Source of the DNA: an uncultured Prevotella sp.
GTDB taxonomy: Bacteria > Bacteroidota > Bacteroidia > Bacteroidales > Bacteroidaceae
Reading direction: 5' to 3'
Length of the DNA stretch: 28,762 nt
Assembly (NCBI GenBank): GCA_937916405.1
Contig: CALFUF010000127.1
Coordinates: 1 to 28,762 of the forward strand
This document shows, piece after piece, positions 14,233 to 27,900 of the stretch (positions are counted from its first letter, which is position 1; the number at the start of each line of letters is the position of its first letter). The notes beneath the pieces are model-generated. The model was not told where the DNA came from, searched no databases, and was given only the letters and a program-made list of their open reading frames with translations. Made by a program: the position numbers and the translations under genes.

Positions 14233-15807
14233 TTACCATTGGTCAGACCATTTGGTGGGGTCGAAGAGGGTGGTGATGCTCTCGGGACCACGCACCTTGT
14301 CGTCGCCAGGCATCAGTTCGTCAACGAAAGCATAACAGTAGATGAAGCCGCTTTCCCACTTTAGCTTCATCTGCAGCATGTTAATAGTGACCTTTGCTGT
14401 GATGGTCTCACCGTCTTCCCATTTGTTATCGGTACTGTTCCATACCCTTCGCTTACCCGTGGCGGTAATGGTGATATTAGGTACGTCATTATCACTCATC
14501 ACTTGTGGTATGGCAAGGATGATATTACCTGGGGCAAAGTTATAGTGCTTCTCACTGCCATTAAAGTCAAGCAGCTCAGTCTTGACATCATCACTAATAA
14601 GGTATTTCAGTTTATCGCCCCCGAGTGGATTCGTGCTGGTATTGTATGCTTCGTATGCCTTTGTATCTTCGAAATAGTCATACATATACTCCTCGTTGAG
14701 CATCACCCGCTTGTCGGGGTCATCCTTGTCGAATGAGAACCAATAAGGGTTCTGGATATAATGGTTGACCGTTGCCGAGCCGAGGGATCCCACATCCTCA
14801 TAGCTGAATGTCGTCTCTCCTGTACTGCTGTTATAAGAAGGAGTGAAGACTGCTGAGGTGTGGATATTGTTGAACGACATGCTGAGCGTAGCATCAGCAC
14901 GCAGTTTATTACCGCTGGGCGAGGTGATATCCGTGCGCTGCCAGCGCACGGAGTTAGTCTCGTCAATCACTGGGATTTTCCCTGCCTCTTCTTCTGTTAC
15001 TGTGTGCCCTTTGCCCCAAGCGTCGGTGTATGTATCACCCGTAGTATAATATTCTCCCTCTTTATACACCAGTTTGTCGGTACCACGCATGAAGGCATAG
15101 AGTCGCACTTGCGCCAGCATGTGGTGGAATGTGAGACGGACAGGTGTTGGGGTCACGCCATCACTTTGCAAGGGGTATTTATTCTTGGAGCAGTCGGCGG
15201 CAAGATCACTGACCATGAAGTCACTTTGTTGAGAAGCATCGGGGTGCATGGTAAAGCGCACCTTACCCATGCCACTGCCATCACTAACCCCGTTTGCGTC
15301 ATTGGTGATGTGGATACCATACTGACCAGGATCGTCCGTCTTGTTCCAGGGATAGTATGCCCAGAAGGACACATACTCGTTCTGGGTAGTACTTTCTCCT
15401 ACCAGATTGTTAGGCCAGAAGCGTTGCAGGATTTCACCTTCATAAGTAAGGTTGTTCTTTCCTGCGGCTGGTGCCTCAATCTTCATCTGCTGGTTGAACA
15501 TGAAATTCGCTGAAGCGGTATTGCTCCATTGGTTTTGTCCTGTATAGCAACCGAACAGTCCGACATAGAAATTCGTCGTCTCTGTTCCCAATAATGATGT
15601 CTCCTTGCGGTTGACGATAGAGCCGTCGGAGCGCATTGCCGTCTCACTGCCTTTAACCGTTGCGGAGAAGGCAATCTCCTGTTGGATAGTCTCCACTGGT
15701 GTGGGAATTCCGTTCTGCCAGTCACTCTGGCAGGCACTGGCAGCCAGCAGCATCAGAGAGCCGGCAGCTATCGCGCGAACCTTATTGTATAATATATGAT
15801 ATTTCAT
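14233..15807 (-). CDS. Fimbrillin-family lipoprotein paired with the giant gene
   Basis: The 524-residue product has signal MKYHILYNKVRAIAAGSLML and lipobox ASAC (Cys26). Fimbrillin marks: QQEIAFSATV, the candidate cleavage Arg59 in TAMRSDGS, NFMFNQQMKI, RFWPNN, YVSFWAYYPWN, RLTFHHMLAQVRLYAF, and late NIILAIPQV and TVKVTINMLQMKLKWESGFIYCYAFV. The C-terminus is FDPTKWSDQW. It is more distant from the plus-strand pilins than they are from one another (YPWN in place of YAPY). The ATG is 7 bases downstream of the giant gene's stop, so the two are almost certainly co-transcribed. It may anchor or cap the giant protein, or be an accessory pilin of a second structure; neither is shown by sequence. 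Confidence 0.83.
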   Translation of the reverse strand: MKYHILYNKVRAIAAGSLMLLAASACQSDWQNGIPTPVETIQQEIAFSATVKGSETAMRSDGSIVNRKETSLLGTETTNFYVGLFGCYTGQNQWSNTASANFMFNQQMKIEAPAAGKNNLTYEGEILQRFWPNNLVGESTTQNEYVSFWAYYPWNKTDDPGQYGIHITNDANGVSDGSGMGKVRFTMHPDASQQSDFMVSDLAADCSKNKYPLQSDGVTPTPVRLTFHHMLAQVRLYAFMRGTDKLVYKEGEYYTTGDTYTDAWGKGHTVTEEEAGKIPVIDETNSVRWQRTDITSPSGNKLRADATLSMSFNNIHTSAVFTPSYNSSTGETTFSYEDVGSLGSATVNHYIQNPYWFSFDKDDPDKRVMLNEEYMYDYFEDTKAYEAYNTSTNPLGGDKLKYLISDDVKTELLDFNGSEKHYNFAPGNIILAIPQVMSDNDVPNITITATGKRRVWNSTDNKWEDGETITAKVTINMLQMKLKWESGFIYCYAFVDELMPGDDKVRGPESITTLFDPTKWSDQW

Positions 15808-15814
15808 AGTCTGT

Positions 15815-15955
15815 TTATTTTATAATCATCTTTAGTCCACCGAAGATATAGATACCCTTAGGCAGTTCCGGGTGATGGCTGCGTAGGGTAGCAGGTGTCT
15901 CGTTGGTGGCAACCTTACGACCCGTCATGTCATAGACATCACATGGCCAGGGCAC
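15815..15955 (-). other. T9SS-like C-terminal sorting segment of the giant protein
   Basis: The last 46 residues begin VPWPCDVYDMTGRKVATNE and finish LPKGIYIFGGLKMIIK. The VYDMTGRKV...LPKGIYI...K pattern, ending in a short hydrophobic strand and Lys, matches type A C-terminal domains that direct proteins through the type IX secretion system of Bacteroidetes. Prevotella exports many proteins with this kind of tail. No T9SS machinery gene is in the window. Confidence 0.75.
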
Positions 15956-18900
15956 ATCATCTGTTACTTCATCGAAGAACGGGTCATCGGGGTGTATATC
16001 GTAATCCTCGTCATCAAAGTAGACACGATAGAACTGACGTGAAGGGGATGCCCCGTCATAAACATAGTATACCTTGTTATGATAGACGTAGCGGTTGTCA
16101 CGCTGTTCGTCTGTCGCATCAGTATCCAATGCCTTGTCATAGGCATTATCGTTCTCACGAGCCCAGTTCTCGTTGGTGTACCAGCCTACACGCTCCTTGG
16201 TGTCAGCTGTATGCGCAGTATGAGGAGCAGCGAATGGCAGTCCGAATACCATGACGCGCTTATCGCCAGTATCTGGATGGGCATTCAGTGTTGCGTCTGC
16301 CAGGGTCTGTTCCAGATACTCACCCTTCAGGTTCGTATTGATGTTATTGGGAATAACGGTAGGTACCAGATTAGGCAGGTATGCCTCTACATAGTTGACG
16401 GTACGGTACGTCGTGCCATCTTCCTGTTTCAGCACATCCTTCCCGGGGTTATCGGTACGGATGACAACGGGCCAGTTGGCGGGCACGAACTGCGGATTAC
16501 CCATGTTGTTGATCTGACTGACAGAACTCATACGCATGCTGTCATCCTTCGGGGTACTGGTAAGCGTGAAGGCGACATCTGTCGTGCGGTTCAGACGGAT
16601 ATCAAAGGGCGCATAGAACGTACCGTAGTAGTTCTTGTCCTTGTTGGCATCTGCTGACAAGTCTGGCTCCGATAATGTCTGGTCTTTCACACCACCTTCA
16701 TGCACCTCGATTCTGAGGGGAAGCTCATTATAGGGCCACTCCTTCTTGACACCTACAGGCTGCAAGAGCCATTTGGTATCCTGAATGGCATCCAGTCCCA
16801 GGTTATCATAGTGGTCACCAATCTCCATCATCTCGTTATCATTATGGCAGGTGATGCGATAACGGTGGTTGCGGTCGATGCAGACATAGTTAGTCTGTAT
16901 ATTCGTCTCCATCAACTGATCCCAGTCACCAGTGTCTTCTTTCAATGTACGTAACGTAACGGCGGTACCACCGATATCCGCAAGGCGGAACTTGTTGCTG
17001 TAGTTTGTCTTGAGCGTATTATTTTCTGGTTCCAGCATCGTATGTCCGCACTCAGAGTCAATAGTTCCTGCTACAGCCTGTGTTTCTCCAGCACGGGCAC
17101 GGAGCTGTAAGCCCTGCGTACTGATGGTGAAGCGGTCGAAACGGTCGTTGGCGACTGGGTCGAAATAGAAGATGCTTGACAGGTCGTATTCTGCTGGCAA
17201 GATTTCTATACTGCCACGCATTGCCTTATGATCGAATATGTCACGGTTGCTACTATTATGCAAAGCATCATCAACTGAGGTGATCTTAGATTTCAGAGTC
17301 GCATAGTCGTGGATGGTGCTATGCGCTGCGTCAGTCTCCAAGAAGTGGAGCCATCGTCCGCCATCGTCCGCATGACTTGGATTATCAACCTTCTCACTAT
17401 CGAAGCGGTAGCCACTGATATAGCGAGGACCAATGATACCTTGAATTTCAGTTTTTGACATATCCTTGCCATCGTCATCGAGTGCGTCCCCTGAGAATGC
17501 GATGATACGGTAGTATCCACGTCCGAGATTGATGAGGTTGTCACTCTCGAAGCGTAGGCGTCCCCTGTTGTCACCACTATTAGTACCGTTGGGGCGGGCA
17601 TCCAAGTACGACCATGGCTCACTGTCGATTTTCGCCCCCGTCTCATCCACTCTCCAGAACTTGCCGGCATAGACTACCTTACGTGCCTCGTCGATGGTCT
17701 GGAAGTCGATAACTGTCGGGTTGTTAACATAGTCTTGCGCCTTATACTCAGTCAGTCTGTTACGCAATGACAGGTTCTGGTAATGGTTGGCGACGGTGGG
17801 TTCCAGTCCACCGACATACCCCGCCCTGTCGAAGTAGGGGAGTAGCTGCTCAGGTGTGGTGAAGAGTCGCCAGTTGGCATCGTTGTCATCATTGCGTAAT
17901 TTCGATGCCTCGTCAGTATATACCAGTTCAGCCTTGTGGGTTGTCGTGTTATGCTTCATGTAGTAGGAGCTGAAACGGTCACCACTGATGTCAATATAAC
18001 TGCTGGTGGGGTGCATGAGGAAGGTGTAGTCATCCTTTCCTACAAACATCTCATAGATGGCATTGGCGGCAGCGTCGTTGACAACTTGTGTGCCATCTTC
18101 ACGCCAATGATCTTTGAGGAAGTGTACGATGCGCTCGTCAACGAATCGTCCCCTCTTGTCTGCCTGCAATTTGGTAGTATAGGTAGCACGCCCCTTTGTG
18201 TCGCCATTGGTGAGTCCGCTTAAATCATCCAGTTTCTTTGGTAGTGACTCATTGGTCGTTACCACCACATCGTCCCAGCCTGTGCCGTTGATGGTGGCAT
18301 AGCGTGAGCGGAGCACGAATCCATAGGGGTCTCCTTGTGGTGCCCACAGATAATTATTGGTGTAGTGGTGCTGTCGGTCTTTGCGTGCTCCGACATCATC
18401 ATGGTAAGAGAAATTCATCAGACCATCGTCTGGGTTGGTGGTCATCATCGAGTACCATGCTGTGGTGTTACGTCCTTGATCGGCGAAGCGGAACTGTGAG
18501 GGGTTCACCTCATAGACCACGTCCACCTCCACACGGTGGTTGTGCATCAAAGGATCGATGGTGTTAATTTCCTTGTTTCTATAGGTGTTCAGGTAAGTCC
18601 CCACTTCCTCATATTTCTCTTTCTCTTTATCAGTAAGGTCATCAGCCGTAACAGAGATCCAGTCAACCTCATAAAGTGCAGTGCCGTCAGAGGCTTGCAT
18701 TTGATTACCATACTCATCCAACATCGGTCGGTTACTGGTACGTGAGAACTTAATATCCTTCAGATAAGTCTTGTAGGTACAGAACTGACGTTTCATATAC
18801 CAAGGTACTGTGATGCGGTTGCCCACACCGACGGAGGTTACGGAGTAGTCCTCCACGGGGTAACTCACGAAGTCACGTAGTGTACCATCCTTACGCAGCA

Positions 18901-21900
18901 TCTCAGTAACCTCGTTTTCTTTACCGTCCTTGACATCGTCTTTAGCGTCGTTCAAGTACGCTGGGCTCTTGTAAGTCAGGTATTCCACCAAGTGTTGCTT
19001 AACAGTATTCTCAATATTTTCCTTCTGTTCTTCGGAGATGATGTCATGTCCTCCGGCAGTAAGTGGCAGATTCTTGTCCTCATAGTCCAAAGAGTGCTGG
19101 TGTGCTATGACAAGGTGATAGGTGACCAGTGACGCATAACGGATCAGTGCTGCAAAGTTGAAGGGTCGTACTCCCGTGGCATCATAGAGGTTACCTGTCG
19201 GGTCACTTTCCGGATCACCATTCAGTCCGACACTTCCTTTGAGATAGAAATACTGCTCAGAGGCAGGGTTGTCTTTGGCATCCTTGCCAGTGCCGATGAT
19301 ACGGTCGAAGGTGACATAACGCAGGATATTTCCATTCTCGTCAATCAGGGCAAGGTAATAGTTGTAGACAATATTGCCGTCATCGTCCTTCACCGTGTAT
19401 TCTTTACCCACATCCTCAGCGGTCACCGTATGTCCGCCGATGGTCTTGCCAACATCCGTCACCTTATAGTGGCGCTTTTGCTCGTCACCTTGCATGAGTG
19501 CCCAGTGACTCTGCTCACTTCCGATATTAGAGGCATATACCTGCGTGTTCTCTGTTCTGGCGCCATTGGTTCCCAGTGCCGATTCACCGTTCACCAGATA
19601 TTGTGCGTAGTTCTTCATCTGGAAGTCGTAGGGGTCGCCCACGAATGCCCATTTCTGTGCGTCGGTCTCGTCCTGTGTACGCTTGTCGGCAAAGGCACGT
19701 GTGTTGTCGTCATGGCTGTTAGCCCATCCGTAAGCCTCACTATATATTTTACCAGAGGTGTAATAGACGGTATCGACCTTCACCCACACCTCATCGATGA
19801 TGTGTCCAGAAGAGTTGTAAACATAGTGGTCGAATTTCTCATAGTAATCCTCCACCCGCACGTTAGTTCCTTCGTAATACTGTTCCCAGCTGAAGTTCGC
19901 ATTGGTCCAGATATAGGCGTCTTGTTTTGCCTCGTCCAGTGTTGTGAAGAAACTCTGTGCCTCGGCAGTCACCTCGTAGACATAATAGATATCAGGATAG
20001 CCAGTACCAGAATGGAGTGCGCTGTTATCCTCCTCGAACGTCATGATCTTGTTTGCCGGGGCAACAGATCCAGCATAACACTCATAGGTACAGCCATAAC
20101 GCTTCAAAGTCAGTGGCATGTTATCAATCGCGTCTCCATATTTCAACTCGGCATTTAGTTTGTAAGCCTTCGCCTTACTCTTGTCAGTCTCACCTTTTGG
20201 TAGTACATAGACATTGCCGTCGAAGCAGTCGTTGTCAGCGGCATCCTTATCCTTGACAACAGCTGTGCCGAGCTTAGCCTTCTGGATGGCAGTTGGTTCG
20301 GTCTCTAAGGAGAACGGTATAGTGGCAAAACTGCTTCCTTCGCTGGTAATGGTCTTGACGATGAGGCGTTCATAGACCCCTTCTCTGTTACCGTAGGTGC
20401 GAATGAAGAAATCATCGGCACTGCCCCATTTCGTGTATACCAGACTCCATTGGGCGAAACTGGTGTTCGCCTCGTCCGTTGTATTTGAACCAAGTTTCGC
20501 ATAGTCGTATTGTACGTCCTGACTGGCGGATGTCGTAACGATATAGAGATCACTGGTAACCGTAGAGAAGTGGTTCGCCTGTGTGCTGACACTCTCATTG
20601 ACTGTTGTGCTGGCGGTATTGACATACTTATCTGTTTGGCTATCATCCTTCTTACGTCGGTTGATCAGATAGAAGTTATAGGGATCACCTACCAATGCCC
20701 AGTGCAGTCCCTTCAGTCCGGTATTGTCACCACTACTATAACCGCTGGTCTTGTCGGAGGCTCCAAAGTTGCTGAGAACAGTACTTGTCCCGCCATTGTT
20801 CTTGTCGAAATAGAGCCAGTTGTTATTACGTAACTCGACATCAATCCATTGTGGATCGCTCTCGTTGATACTAAAGACGTGCGAGTAGCCCGAGTCATCA
20901 GTATTGGCAATCTTGTCATTGACAGTGTAGCTGACCTTGAAGTAGAACTTAGGATTGATGTCGGCACCTGTCCGATAGACATTGCTGTCATGGGTTGAGC
21001 ATGAGCCTATCGTGGTGGCGTTGGCTTTTGTCAGTTCATTCGTCGTGGCACCAGTCTTGCTATTCTGTAAATTACTATAGTCCACATACTTGCGCTGTAA
21101 GTGGCGAGGAACATCCTCTAATGTTTCACCCAGTCCGTAGTATTCCGATAACTCTTCAACAACTACGTTTTCCTGAGCGGCACGACCTGTATCATCAGCA
21201 AGTCGGTTAGCCGTCACATAGACTTTGGCAGGCTGTATGAGTTTGATTGCCGTCACTTGATTGTTGTTCTTATGATAGCCTTCATAGTCGCCATTGTCAA
21301 TCTTGTCATTATCGTAGTCGTAGCATAGGTTGATCTTATAATTCTGTTCCTGTCCGGCGGTATACTGACGGGTCATATTGGGGTTACTGTCACCTAAGTA
21401 GTAATAGATATCCTCATAACCCATCTCCAGGTGGTCGTTCTTATAGCGTAGGGCGAAGTAGTCATCACCCTGTGTGGAAGGTACCATCTCCCAGAGGAAG
21501 TCATCGAAGAAGGGGTGTCCCTCATTGGCATTATCCACCGTCTTGTAACCGCCTTTTCCGTCAGAGACCTTCTCACCGTCCGCATCGTATAAGTATAGTT
21601 TTGTACGCCGGTCGATGAAAGTCTTGTGTGGTATACGTAGATGGACACGGTCAACCACAAACTGATAGGTGCTCTGCATCGGGTCGAAACGGCAGAGGTT
21701 TGCCGCTACCTCATTGCCATTACCGTCATTCCCCCAGAAGCCTGCGACATTATAGACCTGTACGCCATAGGGGTCACCGACGAAGTACCATTTCAGCCGT
21801 TCTGGTGTGGATACCATACGATTGGTGTTGGTGGCGAAGTGTGTGTAGTTATATGGATAGCTCTGTCCATTATAGGTGGCAGTGCCGAATCCAGACTCTG

Positions 21901-24900
21901 CGTTGGCGTCAGTTACATCATTGTCGGAGAGCGTCCATGAGCGTCGCTCGCTGCTTACCTTATTGGAGAATAACGACTGAGTCGTTGCCGTCGGGTCGTA
22001 ATAGGCATGATAGCCCGTTTTAAAGTCCATGAAGTAGACATGGTCGTTGTTAGCGGTCATTGTCTCTACCTCGCTCTTGGTCGGTGCCGACTTCAGCAGC
22101 ATGTCCGTTGTCACGTCATAGCCGATGAAAACCTTCTGAGGCCAGTTGGGGTTTGTACGATCCAGATGCGTAATAGTGATATCATCTTGGTGGACGAACT
22201 GATCATTGTATATCTGATAGGTACAGAACTTACGACGCAATTCCAAAGGCAGGTCTGTGGGTATACTCCTTGCCTCGTCCTCCCAGTTGTCAACACGGAT
22301 TAGATCACCTTCTGCATAACGTCGGTCTTCCTTAGCCGCATAGAGGGTAGTGATTCCGTTCGGTGAGTGCTGACGCTCGTCGATATGGTAGTCAAGTGGG
22401 TCGTCAGAAGACTTGTCAATATAGATAGAGAGGTCTTCCGACTGGCGGTTCTTGTTGTAATTGATGTGGTCTGTAGGCAACTTGTCGTAACCGTGGTTGT
22501 CATCATTACGTACCACAGCCATCACATCCTCGTAGATGACGGGTTGGTAGGGTAGTAGCTGGATGGCGTTTTGCCGGTCATCGCTTCTAGGCTGCAGAGT
22601 CACATTGTCGCCCATCTCCCAGTAGAGCACCTGTTGTGCCTGTTTGATACCACTGACATCAGGAACTGATGGCGTGGCAACCAGAGAGAAGGTGCTCTCA
22701 CCATTATATCCTGATGCAAGCCCCCACAGGTAGTTGCTGCTTGGCTCCTCTGTTGGGGTATTCACAGTGTATACTGTCGTCTCCACACCCTTGTCGTCAG
22801 TGGATGTACTCTCTTTGTAGTTTACATAGCAGTGCTCTGCTCCCTCCAGATTGTATGCATTGGGTCGCCTGTCGGTCACACCAAGTACGGACTCGAAGTT
22901 AACAATCCGCATGTTGTATGGATCGTCACCAACGAATGACCACAGCCATCGTCCCTCACGGAAAGGTCCATGGTCACCCGTCTTGTACCATTCGGCAAGA
23001 CGGTTGTAGCTCCACCCGTTGTAGTTGTCCTCGGACAGCTTATGCAGCGTATAGGCATTGTTCATCCAGTCCACGCTGCCGTCATCCTCACGGCGCAGGA
23101 ACATCTGTTTGCCGACGAACTCACGGTCACTGCCAGAACCAGTTGCGGTGATGTCCTCGTCTGTATCCAGTACCATGAAAAACCAGTTAGCCTTGATCTG
23201 ATTATCTCGTTCAGAGAGCCCATTATTAGCCTGATGTAACTCGATATCGGCTTTGATGTTGTCTTCCGTACTGGTCAGTTGTCCCAGCTTCAAACCTTTG
23301 CCTGCCAGGTTTACCGTCGCCTCGTTATCTACCTGATATTTGAAGTAGATGTCACAGCATTCGTCCTCGTCGATCTCAGGATAGACATCATAAGTATTGC
23401 TATTTGTGTCATAGACTCGTTCTGTCATCCCCTCATTGCTGTAGAACTGGGCATTGTCGGCAGCTTCGAGAGCCGTGCGGGTCTGGAAGTCATTGCTGCC
23501 TGTCACGGCAAGTGTAGTGCCCATGGTGTTAGCCTCGTACTTGGCATAGAGTCTGGCAATGTTGTCTTCCAGGACAAGGGGTGTCAGGAAGTCATGCTCC
23601 AGTACGGCATCCCAAGTCCACTCCCCCTTCGTCTGGTTGTAGGCATGGTAGTGGTACTTACGGCCAGCGGGGGCTTTGTAGAATGATATCCAGCAGTTAT
23701 AGGAATTACCATTGTTATTGAAATTGTCTGCACCCAAGCGAGACACAAGGGTGTTATCCCCCCATTTAAACATTTTGAGCATGTCTCCAGATTGGGTATT
23801 GAAGCAGCGGTCGTCATTCCAATGTCCCGTTGGTACGAAGGTGGCACCCATGTCTTCTTTCGCTACATTTTTCTCACCTTCAGAGGCAAAGGTCAGGTAC
23901 ATGAATGTGGTGTATTCTTCGCCTGTCTCGTTGCCTTCTTGAATAAAATAGACGTTATCATTAGAGTTTTTTCCCGTCGCATAAATAGATTTGCCTTTGT
24001 GGGCATTGCGAATTCTGATGGCATAGGGGTCGTTGCCTTCTAAGCACCAGAGTAGTCGCTTGTCGGATAACTTCCATTCGTCTTTGGTCATCAGCTTTGA
24101 CGGGTCTGTGTTAAATTCTTTGTTGTAACGGATAGACGTGTCAGTATATGCCCAGATAATGTGATTATAGACAGGCTTATTGCTTGACAAACTGCCGCAC
24201 TCTACCATCGTGTACCAGGTGCTGCCGCTAAGGTCAAGCCCGTGGGTGGTGGTCTTGTCGTAGCCGTCGAGGAACTGTCGGGGACTGTCGTCCCGGTCGT
24301 AGGTGTAGCGGATGTAGATGTCGCCCTCGCCATTGGCTACATGGTCGTAGATAGCTGTGTTGTCGGCAATTTCCGAGTCTGGGTCAACGCTAATGGTGCC
24401 GCTGTCGTCGGTGTTGATGCGGGTGTAGTATCTGAAGTCCGACTTGTTCAATAGCGGTGAGTGGATGGCATTTGGTATGGTGACGGTCTCGAAACCGGTA
24501 AAGTCAGATGCCGCTACAATCGCCTCTTGTCCGCTGTTGGTGATGACATGATAGGCCATTGCGGGAACGAAGCGGAAATGCTTTTGCTCAATATTATTAC
24601 CTGGCCATATTTTGTCACCGTCTTTATAACATTCTGAATAGTCTTTGTCGTGTTTATAGACACGGAGGTAATTAGTTAACTCTATCAGGAAGATTCGCTG
24701 TGAGCCGGACACATAGCATGTGAGAGCTTTTTCGGGCGAAGAATTGTTCTCTCCCGGTGCCTTGAGCATCATGAAGGTATTGAACTTGTATGTCTCATTG
24801 ACATCAGCAAGCATCTTTACAGGCTGACGGACTCCATCGTCGTAGCCTTCAGCCACATCCTGCGCAGAGATGAATTTACTCTCGTCGTAGTAGTTGCTGA

Positions 24901-27900
24901 TTTTGAACTCATAGGGGTCGTTGCCGGTGAAGTACCACAGCGAGCGGGCATCGTGCATGAGCAGTAGCTTGCCAGTGTTTTGCACATCAACCATGTTATC
25001 ATCTTTCACTTTCACAGCCTGATAGGTGTTCAGCGCGAAGCGGTAGGGTACGCTCCCGTCAAGATTCAAAACGGCTTTGGTATCACCACTGTTGTAGGCT
25101 GCTGCCTGTTTCGATGTCTCATAGTCGTAGCGCACATAGACCACGCTCTTGCCGTCCTCTATGTCAAGGTTTCGCAACGTCTTAGTAGGATTGTTCACAG
25201 TGTATTCCGTTCCCGATGCGGTGGCTCCTGCATAATACTGATAAGTGTCTTCCTCATTCTTCATTAACGGTGAGCGCATCCACTGCGGCATACTTGGGAC
25301 GTAATCCGTAGTGGCGGATGCGTCACCAGTGAGGGCAATGTGCTTCAGGTTTGTGACGAGGCGGTAGGTGATGGTTGTAGGATTGACATTTGTCGTGAAC
25401 TGCACTTTGTTGGCATCGACGATGGTGCCGCTGTTCTTGAAAGCTGCAGCCTCGACAGCCGTGGTGGCGTTGGCGGCAGAGCCGTTCACGAAGGTATAGG
25501 TGTCGGTGCTTTTGGTTCCTGCCACAACCAGCGCGTAGGCATTGTCTTCATTGTTGAAGCGCAGAATGGCAAATCGGTTCTGGCTGTTGATGCTGATGGA
25601 GGCATCCGTGTTAGTGGCAGAATAGAGGCTGACACTGTAGGGATCTGGCTCATCGGCAGCCTTCTGCAGCAGTCGCCACTGCCAGGCTGACTGTGTGGCA
25701 TCAACGGTTCCCGTGGTGACATTTCCGCTATTGTACTGGCGGTCGCTACTGTTCAGTTGCATTGTCAGCCACATGCCTTGCAGCAACCCCTGAGTGTCGC
25801 TGTCACGGTTGTAGTCGTAACGTACATAGACCGTTCCGCCCGTGCTCATTCCTGCATCGGCAAACGAACCGGCAATCTCATCACCAAGAGTGCTTAGGTT
25901 ATAGTCGCTGCCATTGTCAACCAGCGTCTTGTAGTATTTGAACGATGTGGCAAGCGGACTCTTGTATTGTGATGGGGTTGACGGTGCGCCACTGCTTAAA
26001 CCAGTGTAACGCAATGCCTCTCGTCCACTATTGTCTACAATAATGTATGTATAGATGGTAGGACGTAATAGAATGGTGCTCTGTCCATCAACTTTGTCAT
26101 CTTCTGGTCGTCCAGCATGTTGCGGCTCGACGGTGGCGAAGTCAGTAATCACGCGGCTATGGTCGAAGCGGGGCATCAGGCGCATGTTGCCATTGGCATC
26201 CTGTACCGCCATGAAGGTGGCGTTGGTGATGTGCAGTTCCTTCGAGTCGTAGTCGGTGATGGTTGGATTGAACTGAGCAGAAGGCTCGCTGACCAACGAC
26301 AAGGTGCCGTTGGTTGTAGGATAGGTTCCCTCCAGATAGCGGTGGTTCACCATCGAGGCTCCATTAGCATTTGTAGTAAAGTAGCCGCCATGCTTTTTGT
26401 TCACAATCTGGATGTTGTAGGGGTCGAAACCGCTCTGTCCGTTGGTGTGATAGTTGACGTTGGTGGTCGCCTCGTCAATCACATTGTTATCGGCATCCTT
26501 CACATCGTAGAGATAGCCCATTTCCCTGTCGATGTTAAAGTTTGGTTTCAGGTTCCAATAGAGGTCTTGGTCATCAAGCCCTTCCGTTGTACCCGCATCA
26601 ATGCCAGTCGTGGAAGCTTCAACGGTCGAGAGGGTTGTCCCATCGGTAGTTTTTGCCAGTTTGCCGTCCTGACGTATGATAAATGGATAGTTAACAACTG
26701 TTTGGGAACTGGTGGCAGCACCTGTATAGGCTTCGGCATACTGTGCCTTCACATCATAGGTGACATAAAGGTCATATAAAGCACCACCACTATACTTCTC
26801 AGGATAATCAGCCAGAGAGGTGTATGTCTCCGAAGGATTCACTCTATCGGTCTCTGCTACCACGTACTTATGATAGCCAGGCACCTTATGTGTTACATTG
26901 CGGTAGCCGTAGAACTTATACTGGCTCACCATCGGGCTGTCGTACTTACGAAGGGATTCCTGGGTTGCTGCATACTTGGTGGTTTCCGAATGCTTGGCTA
27001 TGTTCTGGCGCATAATCTCCCAACCGTGGTTGTCGAGCAGGACAAGTACAGCATCAATCTCGCTAGGAACAATATTAAAGGAGCCATCACCCACCTTGAC
27101 CGTCATGAACCAATGTTCTTCTTTGGCATAGCTTTTGTTGCTGGAGCCAGTTCCGCCCGTCCATGCTGCGGCATTGGCATAATAGTCGTAATTGTGCCAT
27201 CCATGGTCATTGCGCAATGTCTGTTTCTGTGTATCAGTAATCGGACCAGAGCCTTCACTTAGTCCTAATGTGCGATGCACAGTAGGGTTGTTGCGCCAGT
27301 ATTGCTCGAAGGAGGTGACAGGCTCGTGTGTGCCATTGATTTCCTTGGTTGTCTTCAGCATATACTTACCAGTCGTGCCGTTACCATTCAGCAGCATATA
27401 CTCTGTAGGTAGTATCTGATTGTCATCGTCATCAAGCGTTCTCGGATCGTCAGTTACGTTGTTCGTGACAACGCTGCCAAGTGTTTCGTTGTAGAAGGTA
27501 CGCAGGAATGAGTAGTAGTTGGTGCCATTGTTGGCGTGACTGTTCTGCCATGATGTGACCATCACGTGGTAGGGGTCGTTGTTCGGGCTGAGCAGATACC
27601 AAGGCCAGCGGGTGCGGGTGGAGGCACCGCCATTCTTCTGCGACTCCCATTTCGCATCCGTATATACATATATCGGGCCATCACCATTGGTATAAGGATA
27701 AACCGTCGTCCCACTGGCTGTCGTCGCTTCATCTTCGTAGTCGCCATTCTCCAATTTATAGGCATCGCTGGACGTGAACTGTAGCATATACATGGCTCCA
27801 AACTTGCCTGCATTGCGCACCTGGGTGTTATCTGTGGCACTTCGGCTTACACGCTCGGTGTAGTCAACAGCAGAGTTCAGGTCAATGAAGTCAGGGTCGC

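Noticed and set aside
19430..20158. 242-codon plus-strand frame opposite the giant gene
   Set aside because: It is antisense to the module array, where biased third positions leave the opposite strand open; no start signal or protein family is seen. Other open frames opposite the giant gene and the minus-strand fimbrillin, such as 14860-15513 and 26117-26779, are rejected for the same reason.
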